A stretch of DNA of 64,000 nucleotides from Desulfovibrio sp. MES5 (GCF_002237645.1 NZ_MJUZ01000004.1:23646-87645), one strand, 5' to 3'. Shown: positions 50,970 to 62,459, counted from the stretch's first letter. Notes: a model not told the origin generated them from the letters alone. Numbers and translations are program-made.

Positions 50970-51311
50970 GTGGCCAAGGACGAAATAGCCTACCTGGGTT
51001 CCGATACAGTTTATGAAGGCAAACTGCATTTCAAGGGTACCGTGCGCATCGAAGGCAAGTACAATGGCGAGATCGTGAGCGAAGGCACACTGAATGTGGG
51101 CAAGGACGCTCAGGTCACCGGCACGCTTGATGTGGGCGAACTTCTGCTCTCCGGCCGTTTTTCCGGCGAAATCACGGCCCGTCGCCGCGTGGTCGTCTAC
51201 GGATCGGGCATACTTGAAGGCCGCGTGCAAACTCCCGTGCTGCTGACCGAAGAGGGCGGCATCATCGAGGGGCAGGTAAGCATGCAGAGCTCCGGCAAGG
51301 TCAAAGCCTAG
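50970..51311 (+). CDS. Bactofilin (polymer-forming cytoskeletal protein), GTG start
   Basis: 'FKGTVRIEGKYNGEIVSEGTLNVGKDAQVTGTLDVGELLLSGRFSGEITARRRV' beta-helix repeats. Confidence 0.93.
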   Translation: MAKDEIAYLGSDTVYEGKLHFKGTVRIEGKYNGEIVSEGTLNVGKDAQVTGTLDVGELLLSGRFSGEITARRRVVVYGSGILEGRVQTPVLLTEEGGIIEGQVSMQSSGKVKA

Positions 51312-51461
51312 GAAACGCTGATTTATTCCGTTTGGCGGCGTTGCTTCACTTTTTTTGAAACAGTCGAGGACGGAAGAGTCCACTCCTGCCTCAAAAAAAG
51401 CTCGCGCCTTGCCAAAGAAAACAACTGCGCGTTTCCAGGAGGCTCTTTAGTTAGTGCTTCC
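51311..51461 (+). repeat. R3 MITE-like repeat, copy 2, fused to bactofilin stop codon
   Basis: 'GGAAACGCTGATTTATTCCGTTTGGCGGCGTTGCTTC...GAGGCTCTTTAGTTAGTGCTTCC'; near-identical to the reverse complement of copy 1. Confidence 0.88.
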
Positions 51462-51479
51462 ATAGACTAGTTTTATTTG

Positions 51480-51545
51480 GGAATGCCTTGTGGGGGAGGG
51501 ACCCTTTTGCAAAAGGATCCCTCCCCCACGCCCCCACCCCCTAAC
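51480..51545 (+). repeat. R2 palindromic repeat downstream of bactofilin
   Basis: GGAATGCCTTGTGGGGGAGGGACCCTTTTGCAAAAGGATCCCTCCCCCACGCCCCCACCCCCTAA. Confidence 0.9.
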
Positions 51546-52197
51546 ACCTTTAGTATAGTACAAAATCTCAAAGCTTACCTGCTTCAGGGAGCATTGCTGT
51601 TTTTGAGTGTACATTCCCAATTGTTACGGGCAGCCACGGCACGTAACAGCACGGGTACTCTGCGCCGGGCCTTCACATGGGCCTTTATCCCAGGCTTCAC
51701 ACGGCCCTTGCCCACGCGTCCTCTAGAGTGGCTCGGCGATTGCTCTCGCGACCATCATCAGCCAACCCTTGTTCACACGACTTCACGAACGGCTGCAAAG
51801 TGAAGCCGCGCCAGAGACACTGCCCGCTCAGGAGCACAGATCTCACAAAGGGCTGCGCGCCAAAAGCCCCGCCCGCACAAGGCGTTTTATTTCGTCCCGT
51901 CTTCGGCCCAAGAGGCCTCCGCCGCCACCATTTGCCCCATGAGGGAAAATAGCGCATACTTATACTCTGGTACGTTGCACAACCGACACAGTCAGTTGGC
52001 AATATGGCTTTGCATATGCTTTGCGCAGAGCCGCCAGAGCGCCGCCTTGGCGCTTCCCCGCGTAAATACATTGCGACCCCCACGGCGGACGCCTGCTCAC
52101 GCGGCCGTCAGAGCAACTTCAAAGTGCACTTGCTTCAGTGGCCCCGGGCCACAGTACAGCCAGACTACTTTGCAACGCTTTCTTCAAGGAGGCACAC

Positions 52198-52752
52198 ATG
52201 GCACAAGACTATTTTCGCGCTCTCAGAGATGTTGCGCTGGTCATCAACTCCAGCCTTGAGCCCAAGGATGTCCTGCACAAAATAACCGAGCAGACGGCTG
52301 TCACCATGGGCTGCAAGGCCAGCACCATCCGCCTGCTGGACAGCACGGGCCGTTTTTTGCTGCCCAGCGCCGCCTACGGCCTTTCCGCAACCTACCTGCG
52401 CAAGGGGTCGGTGGAAGTAAAGCGCAGCGGCATGGACGGCGAGGTGCTCGCCGGCAAGACCATCCATCTCAAGGACGCCGCCGCTGACGGACGCTTTCAG
52501 TATCCCGATTCGGCCAGGGCCGAAGGCCTTGTTTCCGTTCTGTCCGCCCCGCTTATGGTGGACGGCAAGGCCATTGGCCTTATCCGCGTTTATTCCGCCG
52601 AGGAACGTGAATTCACGGCCGACGAACAGACCTTTATGGAAGCCGTGGCCGCCATTTCGGCCCTGGCCATTGAAAACGCGCGTCTGCATGAGGCGCTGCG
52701 CAACAATTACGAACTGATGACCAAGCACGCGTACTCGGTCTACGAAGACTAA
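52198..52752 (+). CDS. GAF-domain protein
   Basis: AAGGAGG RBS; 'ITEQTAVTMGCKASTIRLLDSTGRFLLPSAAYGLS...LSAPLMVDGKAIGLIRVYSAEEREFTADEQTFMEAVA'. Confidence 0.9.
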   Translation: MAQDYFRALRDVALVINSSLEPKDVLHKITEQTAVTMGCKASTIRLLDSTGRFLLPSAAYGLSATYLRKGSVEVKRSGMDGEVLAGKTIHLKDAAADGRFQYPDSARAEGLVSVLSAPLMVDGKAIGLIRVYSAEEREFTADEQTFMEAVAAISALAIENARLHEALRNNYELMTKHAYSVYED

Positions 52753-53142
52753 TACGGACGGCCCTTGAGAATGTGCATTCTCAAAAGTCACAGCGCGCCA
52801 GGAACGGCGCGTGGTCGCGCAGGTGGGTAGCGGTGCTGTCCTCATCCGTAAGCCCTGCGGGCAACGGCTGAAGCAGAGCATGCGCCGTAGGGCATCCGCT
52901 TCTGCAGTCGCAAGGCCGCCTCAAGGTACAAAAGCCTTGAAACACGCCGGGAAGGGCCATACTTCTCCGGTTGCGGCAGGCGGACTTTCTGCCACGACAA
53001 AGGCGGCAGCGCGCATGGCAACAGCCCGCGCACTGCCGGAAGGGCGACCCAGTTCAGAATCGTGCGGGCAAACGGCGTTTCGCGCATGCAACAGCGCACG
53101 TCGCCTGAAGACACTCCCCTCTAGTTTGTGAGGATTTCGCAT

Positions 53143-54159
53143 ATGAGCAAAATCAGAATAGGCATCAACGGCTTTGGACGCATCGGCAGGCAGGTTTTTC
53201 GCGCCCTGCACAAGAGCTACCGTGACCGCGTGGAAGTGGTGGCCATCAACGATCTTTTCGACGCTGAAGCCAACTTTCACCTGCTGGAATACGACTCCGT
53301 ATACGGGCGCGCCTATCTGGACGCCAAGATCGACGGCACTGAAGTGACCGTTGGCGACTGGAAGGTGCACTGCTTTGCCGAGCGCGACCCCAAGCAGCTT
53401 GCCTGGGGCGAGTACGGCGTGGACATCGTTGTGGAAAGCACGGGCATATTCCGCAAGGCGTCCCAGTGCTCCGTCCACATTGAAAACGGGGCCAAAAAGG
53501 TCATCATCACCGCTCCGGCCAAGGAAGAAGACATCACCATCGTTATGGGCGTCAACCATCAGGATTACGATTCGGCCAAACACCACATCGTGTCCAACGC
53601 CTCGTGCACGACCAACTGCCTTGCCCCTGTGGCCCTGGTGCTGCAAAACGAATTCGGCATCCAGATCGGCAACATGACCACCATCCACTCCTACACCAAC
53701 GACCAGCGCATTCTGGACATGGCCCACAAGGACCCCCGCCGTGCCCGTGCCGCCGCGTGCAACATTATTCCCACGTCCACCGGCGCGGCGCAGGCCGTAG
53801 CCAAGGTCATTCCCGCGCTCAAGGGCAAGTTCAGCGGCTATTCGCTGCGCGTGCCCACACCCACCGTGTCTGTGGTGGACTTCAGCGGCATCCTTGAAAA
53901 GGAAACCGACACCGAAACCCTGCTGGGCAAACTCAAGCACGCCTCGGAGACTTACCTCAAGGGCATTCTTGAATACAACGACAAGCCCCTGGTTTCGATG
54001 GACTTCAAGGGCAACCCCGCCTCCTCCATCCTTGAGGCGTCCTACACCACGGTGCAGGACGGCAAGATGGTCAAGGTGGTGGCCTGGTACGACAACGAAT
54101 GGGGCTACTCCTGCCGCGTTTGCGACCTGGCCTGCCTCATGGCTGAAAAGGGCATCTAG
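53143..54159 (+). CDS. gap: Glyceraldehyde-3-phosphate dehydrogenase
   Basis: '[17 protein letters not shown]', '[14 protein letters not shown]', '[15 protein letters not shown]'. Confidence 0.97.
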   Translation: MSKIRIGINGFGRIGRQVFRALHKSYRDRVEVVAINDLFDAEANFHLLEYDSVYGRAYLDAKIDGTEVTVGDWKVHCFAERDPKQLAWGEYGVDIVVESTGIFRKASQCSVHIENGAKKVIITAPAKEEDITIVMGVNHQDYDSAKHHIVSNASCTTNCLAPVALVLQNEFGIQIGNMTTIHSYTNDQRILDMAHKDPRRARAAACNIIPTSTGAAQAVAKVIPALKGKFSGYSLRVPTPTVSVVDFSGILEKETDTETLLGKLKHASETYLKGILEYNDKPLVSMDFKGNPASSILEASYTTVQDGKMVKVVAWYDNEWGYSCRVCDLACLMAEKGI

Positions 54160-54315
54160 CGCAGATGACCCCTGAAATATTTGTCATTTCAGTGGTTATC
54201 TAATGTAGAGGGCCTTTTTCGCCCACAAAAAGCGCGGAAACCAGATCAGCGCCAACAGCCCGAAGAGATGCGCTGCGCGGGTGGAACTGCGGCAACGCCC
54301 GCCGTAATGCGTCAA

Positions 54316-54357
54316 GCCCCCGCCGAACCCGAAGGTTCGGCGGGGGCCTGCTTTTTT
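54316..54357 (+). terminator. Rho-independent terminator downstream of gap
   Basis: GCCCCCGCCGAACCCGAAGGTTCGGCGGGGGC followed by CTGCTTTTTT. Confidence 0.9.
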
Positions 54358-54519
54358 AAATGAACACTCTCAACATTGCTTTGGGCTGAAGCAGCTCACC
54401 TTTGAGGCGATGAAATGTCTGAAAGGCGCTGCTTCCAGACCAGATTGCCTTTGAAAAAGGTTACATGCTCAAAAGCCCCGCCTCGGCCCCAACACAAGCT
54501 GTACTCCAGTACAACGTAA

Positions 54520-54600
54520 TAAGAGTTTTAGGGGGAGGGGGCGTGGGGAGGAGACCTTTTTGCAAAAGGGTCCCTCCCCCACAAAGCATTCCAACATTGC
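54520..54600 (-). repeat. R2 palindromic repeat at 3' end of MCP gene
   Basis: Minus strand: GCAATGTTGGAATGCTTTGTGGGGGAGGGACCCTTTTGCAAAAAGGTCTCCTCCCCACGCCCCCTCCCCCTAAAACTCTT. Confidence 0.9.
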
Positions 54601-54608
54601 TTCGGCCG

Positions 54609-56621
54609 TCACCTTTTGAGCTGATCCACAATGGCCCGCAAGTCGCCGGACATGGCTGCAAGCTGCTGTACCGCGACGGTAGATTCCGCCTGTCCCCTGC
54701 ATGTTTCTTCAGTAAGCCTTGTCACTTCCTCAATGGCCTGACTGATCTGCTCTGAAGCGGCGGACTGCTCTTCAGCCGCCGTGGCTATGGACTGCGCCTG
54801 ATCGGCGTTATCCTTGGCGTAGGAGAGGATATTCTCAAGCGCCGCACCGGAATCGTGCGAGAGCGTTGTGGTTTTTTCCACTGTCTCCGCTGCCGAATCC
54901 ATAGAGTGGATGCTGTTTTGCGCGGCTGCCTGAATGGCTGAAATGTTTTCTCCCACTTCCTTTGTGGCTCCGATGGTTTTTTCGGCCAGCTTGCGCACCT
55001 CGTCGGCCACCACGGCAAATCCGCGCCCGGCCTCGCCTGCGCGGGCAGCCTCAATGGCGGCGTTAAGCGCAAGCAGGTTGGTCTGATCTGCGATATCATT
55101 GATGACATCCATGATGGCCCCTATGCTTTGGGCCTGCCGCCCCAGCACGGTGAGGTCTTCCTTCATGGCCTGGCTTTGCGTCTGCAGCTGGGTGACCGCC
55201 GCAATGACCTGGCGCACCAGATCCGCGCCGCGTCCGGCCTCTTTTTGCGTATTTGCGGCATTGCTGGCGGCATCACCAGAATTGCGCGCGACCTCCACCA
55301 CGGACACGCTCATCTGCTCCATGCTGGTAGCCGTTTCAGTCATGCGCTGCTGCTGCACCGACGCCGCTCTGGATATCTGTTCCGCCTGGGCGGCCAGCTC
55401 TTCAGTGCTTGAGGCTATGCGTTCCACAACCCCCTCGATCTGCGCAGCCGCCTGAAGAATGCCACGCCGCGTGGCCAGTTCGGCTTCGTTGCGCGCCTCT
55501 TCTGCTTCGGCCACGGCTTTGCGGGCGCGCTCCGCCTCCTGCACGGCAAGTTTTTCTTTTTCTGCCGTGGTGGTTATCATTTCCTTGAGTCTGTTCACCA
55601 TGGTGCGCAGGGCGTCGGCCAGCACGCCAACCTCATCCCTGCTTTTGACGGCCAGCGTTTCGTCCAGCCTGCCTGCGGACACGGAAGCGGCAAAATCCAC
55701 GCACCTGTTAAGGGGTTTGAAGATCAGGCGGGTCACAAGAAACGTTACCATCAGGGCTGAAAGCACCAGGGCCGCCACGGCGGCAATGGAGCTGTACAGC
55801 AGGTTCTGGTCCGAATCCTGGTGGATGATGTCTTCCTTTTCATAGGCCCACACCTTCCAGTCCAGCCCCTTGATGTTGTAGAGGCTGCCCTCATACTCTT
55901 CATTGTCGTGAGTGAAGGATATCCTGCCGTCCGAATTCTGCGTGCGGTATTGGCTCAGACCGGAAACCTCGTCCCAGAGGCTTTTGCCGATGCGCGCTTC
56001 ATTCCTGTTGGCCATGATATAGCCGTCGGCGCGGGTCAGAAAGACGTTCTGAAAATCCAGCACTCCATTGGCGAAATTGGTGATGTCCGTAAGGCCCAGG
56101 TTGATGCACAGGGTGCCCACCACTTTTCCTTTGTCCAGCATGGGCACGCCAACCGCCATGACGGTGGCCCCGATGGACGAGGTGTAGGGTGTGGTGACGA
56201 CGCGCTTTTCACCGCTAAAGAGGCGTTTATACCATTCGCGCCCAAGATCTTTGGCGTTGAAATTGGGGATCATGCCCTTGTTGTTGTGTGTCTCGCCGTT
56301 TTCAAAACAATAGTAGGCTTCAACAAGATTTGTCTGCTGCAGCAACTGGACAAGCACATTCCTGCGGTATTCGTACAGATCGGCGTCAGTGACGCCCACC
56401 GGCTGCGCCAGCATTTTTGCCGACAATTCCAGCATATTGAAATACACGCCCATCTTCTCGGCAACGGCCTTGCCCACTGACCTTGAAATGGTATTCAACT
56501 GCTCAATCTTGGCGGCGTTGGATGACGAGCTGAAACTCCTGTACGAATTGACCGTCATGGCCAGAATAACCAATGAAAAAAAAGCGAAAACACTTAAAAC
56601 AATTTTGCTCTTTGCACTCAT
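54609..56621 (-). CDS. Methyl-accepting chemotaxis protein (Cache sensor, HAMP)
   Basis: '[50 protein letters not shown]'; double-Cache-like periplasmic region. Confidence 0.95.
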   Translation of the reverse strand: MSAKSKIVLSVFAFFSLVILAMTVNSYRSFSSSSNAAKIEQLNTISRSVGKAVAEKMGVYFNMLELSAKMLAQPVGVTDADLYEYRRNVLVQLLQQTNLVEAYYCFENGETHNNKGMIPNFNAKDLGREWYKRLFSGEKRVVTTPYTSSIGATVMAVGVPMLDKGKVVGTLCINLGLTDITNFANGVLDFQNVFLTRADGYIMANRNEARIGKSLWDEVSGLSQYRTQNSDGRISFTHDNEEYEGSLYNIKGLDWKVWAYEKEDIIHQDSDQNLLYSSIAAVAALVLSALMVTFLVTRLIFKPLNRCVDFAASVSAGRLDETLAVKSRDEVGVLADALRTMVNRLKEMITTTAEKEKLAVQEAERARKAVAEAEEARNEAELATRRGILQAAAQIEGVVERIASSTEELAAQAEQISRAASVQQQRMTETATSMEQMSVSVVEVARNSGDAASNAANTQKEAGRGADLVRQVIAAVTQLQTQSQAMKEDLTVLGRQAQSIGAIMDVINDIADQTNLLALNAAIEAARAGEAGRGFAVVADEVRKLAEKTIGATKEVGENISAIQAAAQNSIHSMDSAAETVEKTTTLSHDSGAALENILSYAKDNADQAQSIATAAEEQSAASEQISQAIEEVTRLTEETCRGQAESTVAVQQLAAMSGDLRAIVDQLKR

Positions 56622-57260
56622 GGCTACGTCACGCCCCCTGCTGTTATAAATAACAAGGAAAACCATTACCAATAATGGTTGCCTGTAAAAATGCCCTCAT
56701 GAACGGTAAATCTTGTCGATGTCGGAAAACTAATATCATATAGCCAATGTGTAAAGCATCAATACGACGTTGCAAAAATGCATCAAATCGACTAGAGATA
56801 AAGTTAACAACCAAATATTCTTGCAAAGCACAAAATCTACTCGAGTACACAGTTACTCAATGTTCAATACTTTCAAATACTGCATAATTTAATTTAAATT
56901 TTTACTAAAAATAATATTTCCATTTTCTGCAAGAACCTTTACGCATATTTTTTTTAGTAATACATACGCAAAACAGCCCTGCAACTGCTGGGAGCTTTAG
57001 AGTGCAGTAAAAATTGAAATAACTTTCCAAATATGACAGGAGCTATATCAGCGGACTGAAACGGGAATATCGCACTGCCTGCGGTTGCCGTTCTGCCGGC
57101 GAATCCCCAGTTGGCCAGGCCCCTTCGGCTTGCCGCGTGTACCCCCCGAAAGCCTGCCGATGCGCGCAAAAAATGCGCCCACGATCCATCCCTTTTTGCC
57201 AGAACCGGCAAGGCCGCCCCACCAGCGCGTCTGAACGCCCCCAATCACCATAGCCAGAGA

Positions 57261-58991
57261 ATGCCCATGCCCGCACTGCCCGAAGAAAGTATGCTTGTCG
57301 AACAGGTCATGCACGACAACCCCGAAACCCTGACCCCAGAGCACAGGCTTGAAGACGCGCTGGCGGTATACGAGCGGCACGGGGTCAACTGCGTGCCCAT
57401 TCTGGATGCGCAAAAAAAAGTTCGCGGCATTCTGACCATATTCCGCCTGGTGGAGGCCATACGGCAGGGCAAATCTTTTGAAACGCCCATTGGCGAAGTT
57501 ATGGACGTGGACCTTGTGAGCATTCGCAATGACGCCACTTTCGGCGCGGCGTGCAGCCTGCCCATAGACAGGATGCTTGTGCTCGACCACGAGGACAAAC
57601 TGGTGGGCGTGCTGACCAAGAAAGACCTTATCCATAAAATCTACAATGCCTTCTGCAGTGCGGACTGCCACAACAGAGAGCTGGACGCCGTCATCAACTG
57701 CGCAGCGGACGGAATCATCATCTTCGACCAGGCAGGCGTTCCGCTGTACACCAATGACAAAATCCGCTCTCTGCTGCCGGACTGCGACAACCTGCAGGAG
57801 CCGTCCTCTCCCGCCATGGCGGCAGTGGCCGACCTGCTCAAAAAAACCATATCTTCGCGCAAGGCAGGCAGCACCCTTCTGGAGGACTGCAGCGGCAAAC
57901 AGGTGGTCTTCAGCATCACCCCCATCTTTGACGCTGACCAGCGGCTCTTCCGCTGCGTCCTTTCTGCCCAGGACATGACAGAGATCAGACGGCTGCAGGA
58001 AGAGGCCGAAAGCAGCCGCCGCAAACTGGCGGCCTTTCAGGAGGCCAGCCTCAAGGGCAGAAAGGTCATTGCCCACAACCCTGCCATGCTGCGCCTGCTG
58101 GACGAGGCGGCCCGCCTTGGCGGGGTGGACTCCACCGTGCTCATCACAGGCGAAACCGGCGCGGGCAAGGAGGTTGTGGCCATGACCATCCACAACCACA
58201 GCAAACGACGCCACGGCCCCCTCGTGCAGATCAACTGCGGCACCATCCCGCAGCACCTTCAGGAAGCGGAGCTGTTCGGCTACGAAAAAGGCAGCTTTAC
58301 CGGCGCCAACTCAAGCCGCGCGGGCATGCTTGAAGTCGCCCACGAGGGTACGCTCATGCTGGACGAGGTGGGCGAAATGGACATGGCCCTTCAGGTCAAG
58401 CTGCTGCGCGCCCTGCAGGAGGGCGTCATCTATCGCATCGGCGGGCGCAAGCCCGTGAGGCTCGATGTGCGCGTCATTGCCATGACTAACCGCGACCTGC
58501 TCAAAATGGTGCGCGAAAACACCTTTCGCGAGGATCTTTACTACCGTCTCAACGTTATCCCCCTTTCCGTGCCTGCCCTGCGGGAGCGACGCGAAGACAT
58601 CCTGCCGCTGGCGCGGCACTTTCTTTCCTGCTTCGGCAAGAAATACTCCTGCCACTGCCACATAACCCCCCAGGAAGAAAAGATACTTCTTGAGTATTCC
58701 TGGCCCGGCAATGTGCGGGAACTCGCCAATTTTATGGAGCGCCTGACCATTGCGAACCTTTCGCCCGGCAACAGCGCACTGATATGGGAAAGCTTCGCCC
58801 GGCAGGAGGGGCAGCCCGCCCCCTCCCGGAGCGCCCCCATGCGGGAGCAGTTGCGGCATTTTGAAAAACAGTGCCTTGAAAAGGCCCTGCGCAATGCGCC
58901 AAGCATCAGGGGCGCGGCCCGTGATCTCGGCATTTCGCACGCCACGCTTCTTCGTAAAATGCGGGAATACGACATCGTGGTTCAGAACTAA
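57261..58991 (+). CDS. Sigma-54-dependent activator with N-terminal CBS pair and PAS-like domain
   Basis: CBS-like 'VMHDNPETLTPEHRLEDALAVYERHGVNCVPILDAQKKVRGILT'; AAA+ 'ITGETGAGKEVVAMTIH', 'ELFGYEKGSFTGANSSRAG' (GAFTGA variant); Fis HTH. Confidence 0.94.
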   Translation: MPMPALPEESMLVEQVMHDNPETLTPEHRLEDALAVYERHGVNCVPILDAQKKVRGILTIFRLVEAIRQGKSFETPIGEVMDVDLVSIRNDATFGAACSLPIDRMLVLDHEDKLVGVLTKKDLIHKIYNAFCSADCHNRELDAVINCAADGIIIFDQAGVPLYTNDKIRSLLPDCDNLQEPSSPAMAAVADLLKKTISSRKAGSTLLEDCSGKQVVFSITPIFDADQRLFRCVLSAQDMTEIRRLQEEAESSRRKLAAFQEASLKGRKVIAHNPAMLRLLDEAARLGGVDSTVLITGETGAGKEVVAMTIHNHSKRRHGPLVQINCGTIPQHLQEAELFGYEKGSFTGANSSRAGMLEVAHEGTLMLDEVGEMDMALQVKLLRALQEGVIYRIGGRKPVRLDVRVIAMTNRDLLKMVRENTFREDLYYRLNVIPLSVPALRERREDILPLARHFLSCFGKKYSCHCHITPQEEKILLEYSWPGNVRELANFMERLTIANLSPGNSALIWESFARQEGQPAPSRSAPMREQLRHFEKQCLEKALRNAPSIRGAARDLGISHATLLRKMREYDIVVQN

Positions 58992-59059
58992 ACCACCCGA
59001 CGGGGCGCACACCCCCATTTTGCCGGTCTGTTGGCAGCGCCCGCCGCGCCAGGGGTGGC

Positions 59060-59095
59060 GGTTCATTTTTCAACCATGTGGTTTGATTATGAACC
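59060..59095. promoter_or_regulatory. Candidate activator binding dyad (UAS)
   Basis: GGTTCAT...AACCATGTGGTT...ATGAACC: nested inverted repeats about 150-190 bp upstream of a sigma-54-like promoter. Confidence 0.4.
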
Positions 59096-59248
59096 ACCCT
59101 TCTTGTTGCAAGATTTCACAAGTCTTCAAAAAATATCAATAAATCAAAGCATGTTATAAAACTTCACAAGCGCCGCCCCCTGCCCGCCCGCAGCTGGCGC
59201 ATCTTGCGCCACGCATTTTCAACATACTTATATAATTAAAAAAACTTT

Positions 59249-59266
59249 TTGGAACAATGTTTGCTA
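59249..59266 (+). promoter_or_regulatory. Candidate sigma-54 promoter
   Basis: TTGGAACAATGTTTGCTA: GG-N10-GC spacing and perfect TTGCW -12 box. Confidence 0.55.
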
Positions 59267-59565
59267 TCTGGATGCATCCTCACAGATAGCATCCAGATAG
59301 TTGTGCTCGCGAGGAGCGCCAGAGCCTTCCATCGCCCGCGAGCGATGGAGTCCGGCTCTGGAGGGAATTGAGAGGGCCCAATACGTCCTGCGGTTCAAGA
59401 CTGTCCGGCACGGGGCAACATGCCGGACAGTCGCTACAAAAACCAAAGAGCGCCCAGCGCAACAAGCGGGCAACATGCGCAACCCGCTGAACAGGTACAT
59501 TTTACGGGCGCCTGGCAAGGCCAGCAAACCCAATTCGCATTGACGTTACGTGCGGCGCCGCACGT
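59264..59565 (+). ncRNA. Structured 5' leader candidate with four strong hairpins
   Basis: CTATCTGGATGC/GCATCCAGATAG (59264-59300); CCAGAGCC..CCATCGC/GCGATGG..GGCTCTGG (about 59320-59362); GACTGTCCGGCA/TGCCGGACAGTC (59399-59432); ACGTGCGGCGCCGCACGT (59548-59565). Confidence 0.5.
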
Positions 59566-59637
59566 TGTTTCGCGCAGCCCCGGCATTTCAGAGAAATGCA
59601 CCCGGCAAAACGCATTTGAAAAATATGAGGAGTAACC

Positions 59638-61233
59638 ATGTCATCTTCGGCCATTTGGATGTTCGGGCTTGCCCTGGCCTATACGCTCTTGCTCATTGTC
59701 ATGAGCCAGATAGCCAAAAAAAAGGCGCAGGCGGGTGAAGACTTTTTTGTGGGCGGGCGAAAGTTCAGCCGCTGGACCGTGGCCTTCTGCATCACGGGCC
59801 TTTTCTCGGGTTCAACCTATATTGCCATTCTTGAGCTTTCCTACCTCACGGGCATTTCCGCCTTGTGGTACGGCGTTGCTGAACTGACCCATGTGCTGAT
59901 CATAGCCCTGGTGCTTATCGGACCCTTCCGCAAGCGCATGATGGTGACGATTTCCGGCCTCATCGGCGACAAGTACGGCAGGGCCGCCAAGGGCATTGCC
60001 GGGGGCATCACGGCCATCACCTTTCCCATGTGGTCGGTGGCCACGGCGCTGGCCTTCGCTTCATGCATCAACGCCATCACCGGCATGGACATGCTGCTCT
60101 CCGTGGTGCTCACGGCCGCTCTCATGTACGTCTTTCTCAGCGCGGGCGGCATGTGGTCGGTGGCCATGACCCAGACCGCCAACTTCTTCGTCTTCATGAT
60201 CATGTTTGCCGTCGCCATCTACGCCATTGCGATCAACCCCGGCTTTGACGCCGTGGCCACCCTGCTGACCACTGACGTCAAGTACGGCAGCCTTACCAGC
60301 GTTGGCCTGCAGACCATTCTGGCATGGTTCGGCACCTTTCTTATCAACGTGCTGCTGGCCCAGGCCGCTTTTCAGATGGCCCTTTCGTGCAAAACGGCTG
60401 ACGAGGGCCGCAAGGGTCTGCTCATCGCCAGCGGGTTCAACGTCATCTTCATCGCCATGGGCGTGCTTGTGGGCGCGGCTGCGGCCATTGCCATGCCCGG
60501 CAACGCGCGCGGCCTGGTGGCCGTGCCCAAATATCTTATGGAAACCCTGCCGGCTCCCATGGTCGGCCTGTTCACCTTGGGCATATGGGCCTGCGCCCTT
60601 GGCTGGGGCGCTCCCTGCCAGTTCTCCGGCGCAACCAGCCTTGGCCGCGACGTGGGCTCGGCCATCTGGCCCAACGCCAGTGACGCCAAGCTCGTCAAGC
60701 TTACCCGCCTTTCGCTGCTGGCCCTTACCTGCCTTATGATCATGTTCGGCTATCTGCGCTCGGAGCAGGCGGCGTGGTGGAACATTTTCGCCTGGACAGC
60801 CCGCAACGGCGCTACGTTCGCGCCTATGGTGGCGGCCCTGTTCTGGAGCGTGGCCACGCCGCGCGGCGCGCTGACGGCCCTTATAGCCGGATGCGGCGCG
60901 GGTCTTGTCTGGAACTGGCTCGGCGGATGGGCCGTCAACAGCTTTTACCTCAAGATCCATCCTGTCTGGGTGGCCATGGCGGCCAACATCATCGGCATGT
61001 GCATAGTTTCCCTGGCGGAAAAGGGGTGGGAATTCATACGCCCCTCCGGCGGGCTCCTCGTCTTGCGCAATGTGGCCGTGATGCTTGCCCTCGCACTGAG
61101 CGTGGCTCTCGCGGCGGCTGGCACGTGGTTTTACCAGACAGGCCTTTGGGGCATGACGGCCTTCCTGGCCGTACTCTGCGCCTGGGTTGCCCTTATCTTC
61201 AGCACTGAACGTCAAAAAACCACTACGATATAA
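59638..61233 (+). CDS. Sodium:solute symporter (SSS) family transporter
   Basis: 531 aa polytopic; 'EDFFVGGRKFSRWTVAFCITGLFSGSTYI' SSS N-terminal signature. Confidence 0.93.
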   Translation: MSSSAIWMFGLALAYTLLLIVMSQIAKKKAQAGEDFFVGGRKFSRWTVAFCITGLFSGSTYIAILELSYLTGISALWYGVAELTHVLIIALVLIGPFRKRMMVTISGLIGDKYGRAAKGIAGGITAITFPMWSVATALAFASCINAITGMDMLLSVVLTAALMYVFLSAGGMWSVAMTQTANFFVFMIMFAVAIYAIAINPGFDAVATLLTTDVKYGSLTSVGLQTILAWFGTFLINVLLAQAAFQMALSCKTADEGRKGLLIASGFNVIFIAMGVLVGAAAAIAMPGNARGLVAVPKYLMETLPAPMVGLFTLGIWACALGWGAPCQFSGATSLGRDVGSAIWPNASDAKLVKLTRLSLLALTCLMIMFGYLRSEQAAWWNIFAWTARNGATFAPMVAALFWSVATPRGALTALIAGCGAGLVWNWLGGWAVNSFYLKIHPVWVAMAANIIGMCIVSLAEKGWEFIRPSGGLLVLRNVAVMLALALSVALAAAGTWFYQTGLWGMTAFLAVLCAWVALIFSTERQKTTTI

Positions 61234-61244
61234 GGATTTGCATC

Positions 61245-61715
61245 ATGGCCAAGATTCACGTGGAATGGAAAGGAAACATGATTTTTGAGGGAAGGGACTC
61301 CGACGGGCACAGCGTTGTCATGGACGCTTCAGCCGTATACGGCGGCGACAACCAGGGCGTGCGTCCAATGGAAATGCTGCTTATTTCCCTGGCTGGCTGC
61401 ACGGGAATTGAAGTGGGCCACGCCATGAACAAGATGCGCCTTGAGTACAGCGCCTTCAGCATAACCGCCGACGCCGTGCGCCGCGAAGAAGTGCCCCAGA
61501 TATTCACCGAAATCAACGTGGAATACACTGTTGAAGGTCAGGGCATCAGCCTGGACAGGTTTTTGCGCGCCTTTGAACTGGGCGCGGTGAAGTACTGCTC
61601 CGTGGCCAACATGCTCAAAGCGTGCAGCAAGATCAACTACAGCTTCATTCTTAACGGTCAGCGCCACACCTACCCCCTGCCCGAAGGGCAGGCCGGGGAC
61701 AAGGCCGAGAGCTAG
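61245..61715 (+). CDS. OsmC-like protein
   Basis: 'GVRPMEMLLISLAGCTGIEVGHAMNKMRLEYSAFSITADAVRREEVPQIFTEINVEYTVEG'. Confidence 0.9.
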   Translation: MAKIHVEWKGNMIFEGRDSDGHSVVMDASAVYGGDNQGVRPMEMLLISLAGCTGIEVGHAMNKMRLEYSAFSITADAVRREEVPQIFTEINVEYTVEGQGISLDRFLRAFELGAVKYCSVANMLKACSKINYSFILNGQRHTYPLPEGQAGDKAES

Positions 61716-62025
61716 AGCAGTTTACGAGTGAAATGAGTTAACTGCTCTGCAGGGATTTTTCTGAAAAATCCTTGCCGCGAAATGCCAACAGGCAGGCTTT
61801 GCCTGCCGGATGCGAGCATTTCAAGTGTCAAATGCTCTGAAACGTCCGGGTATTCCCCCGGAAAGGCGCAACGCCACGCCCGCGGACTCCCGTCAGGCGG
61901 CAGTCAAGCCCCTGCCTCCATCAAATCCGCCGGAATGCAGGTTTCCGCCTTTCCGGGCCCGCCGCCGCGCCTCTTGCCATAGGAAGCGCGGCGGCTTTTT
62001 ACGCTGCAAACCACAAGGAGAACAT

Positions 62026-62421
62026 ATGGCCGACTACACCCTGCCCAATGACCGCGCATACACCAGCGAGCACATCTGGCTGCTCGAAAACGAAGACGGC
62101 TCCACCCTGGGCATTTCAGACTTTGCGCAGGCCCAGCTGGAAGAAGTGGTCTATGTGGATATGCCTGCTGTGGGCGATCAGCTTGAAGCGGGAAAGGAAT
62201 TCGGTTCCGTGGAATCGATGAAGTCCGTCAACGCCCTGTTCGCTCCTGTTTCTGGCGAGGTTACGGCAATCAATACCAGTCTTGAAAGCCAGCCGGGGCT
62301 TGTCAACAGCGACTGTTACGGCCAGGGCTGGATTGTGCGCCTGCGTAGGACAGAACCCCTGTCGTCAGCAGGCTTGCTCACAACCGAGGAATACCAGAAT
62401 CTTCTGGAATCGCTGGCATAA
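62026..62421 (+). CDS. gcvH: Glycine cleavage system H protein
   Basis: 'HIWLLENEDGSTLGISDFAQAQLEEVVYVDMPAVGDQLEAGKEFGSVESMKSVNALFAPVSGEV' lipoyl site; AAGGAGAA RBS. Confidence 0.93.
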   Translation: MADYTLPNDRAYTSEHIWLLENEDGSTLGISDFAQAQLEEVVYVDMPAVGDQLEAGKEFGSVESMKSVNALFAPVSGEVTAINTSLESQPGLVNSDCYGQGWIVRLRRTEPLSSAGLLTTEEYQNLLESLA

Positions 62422-62459
62422 CAGCTTCGCCCAACATCACGAGCAGCACGAGGATACCA

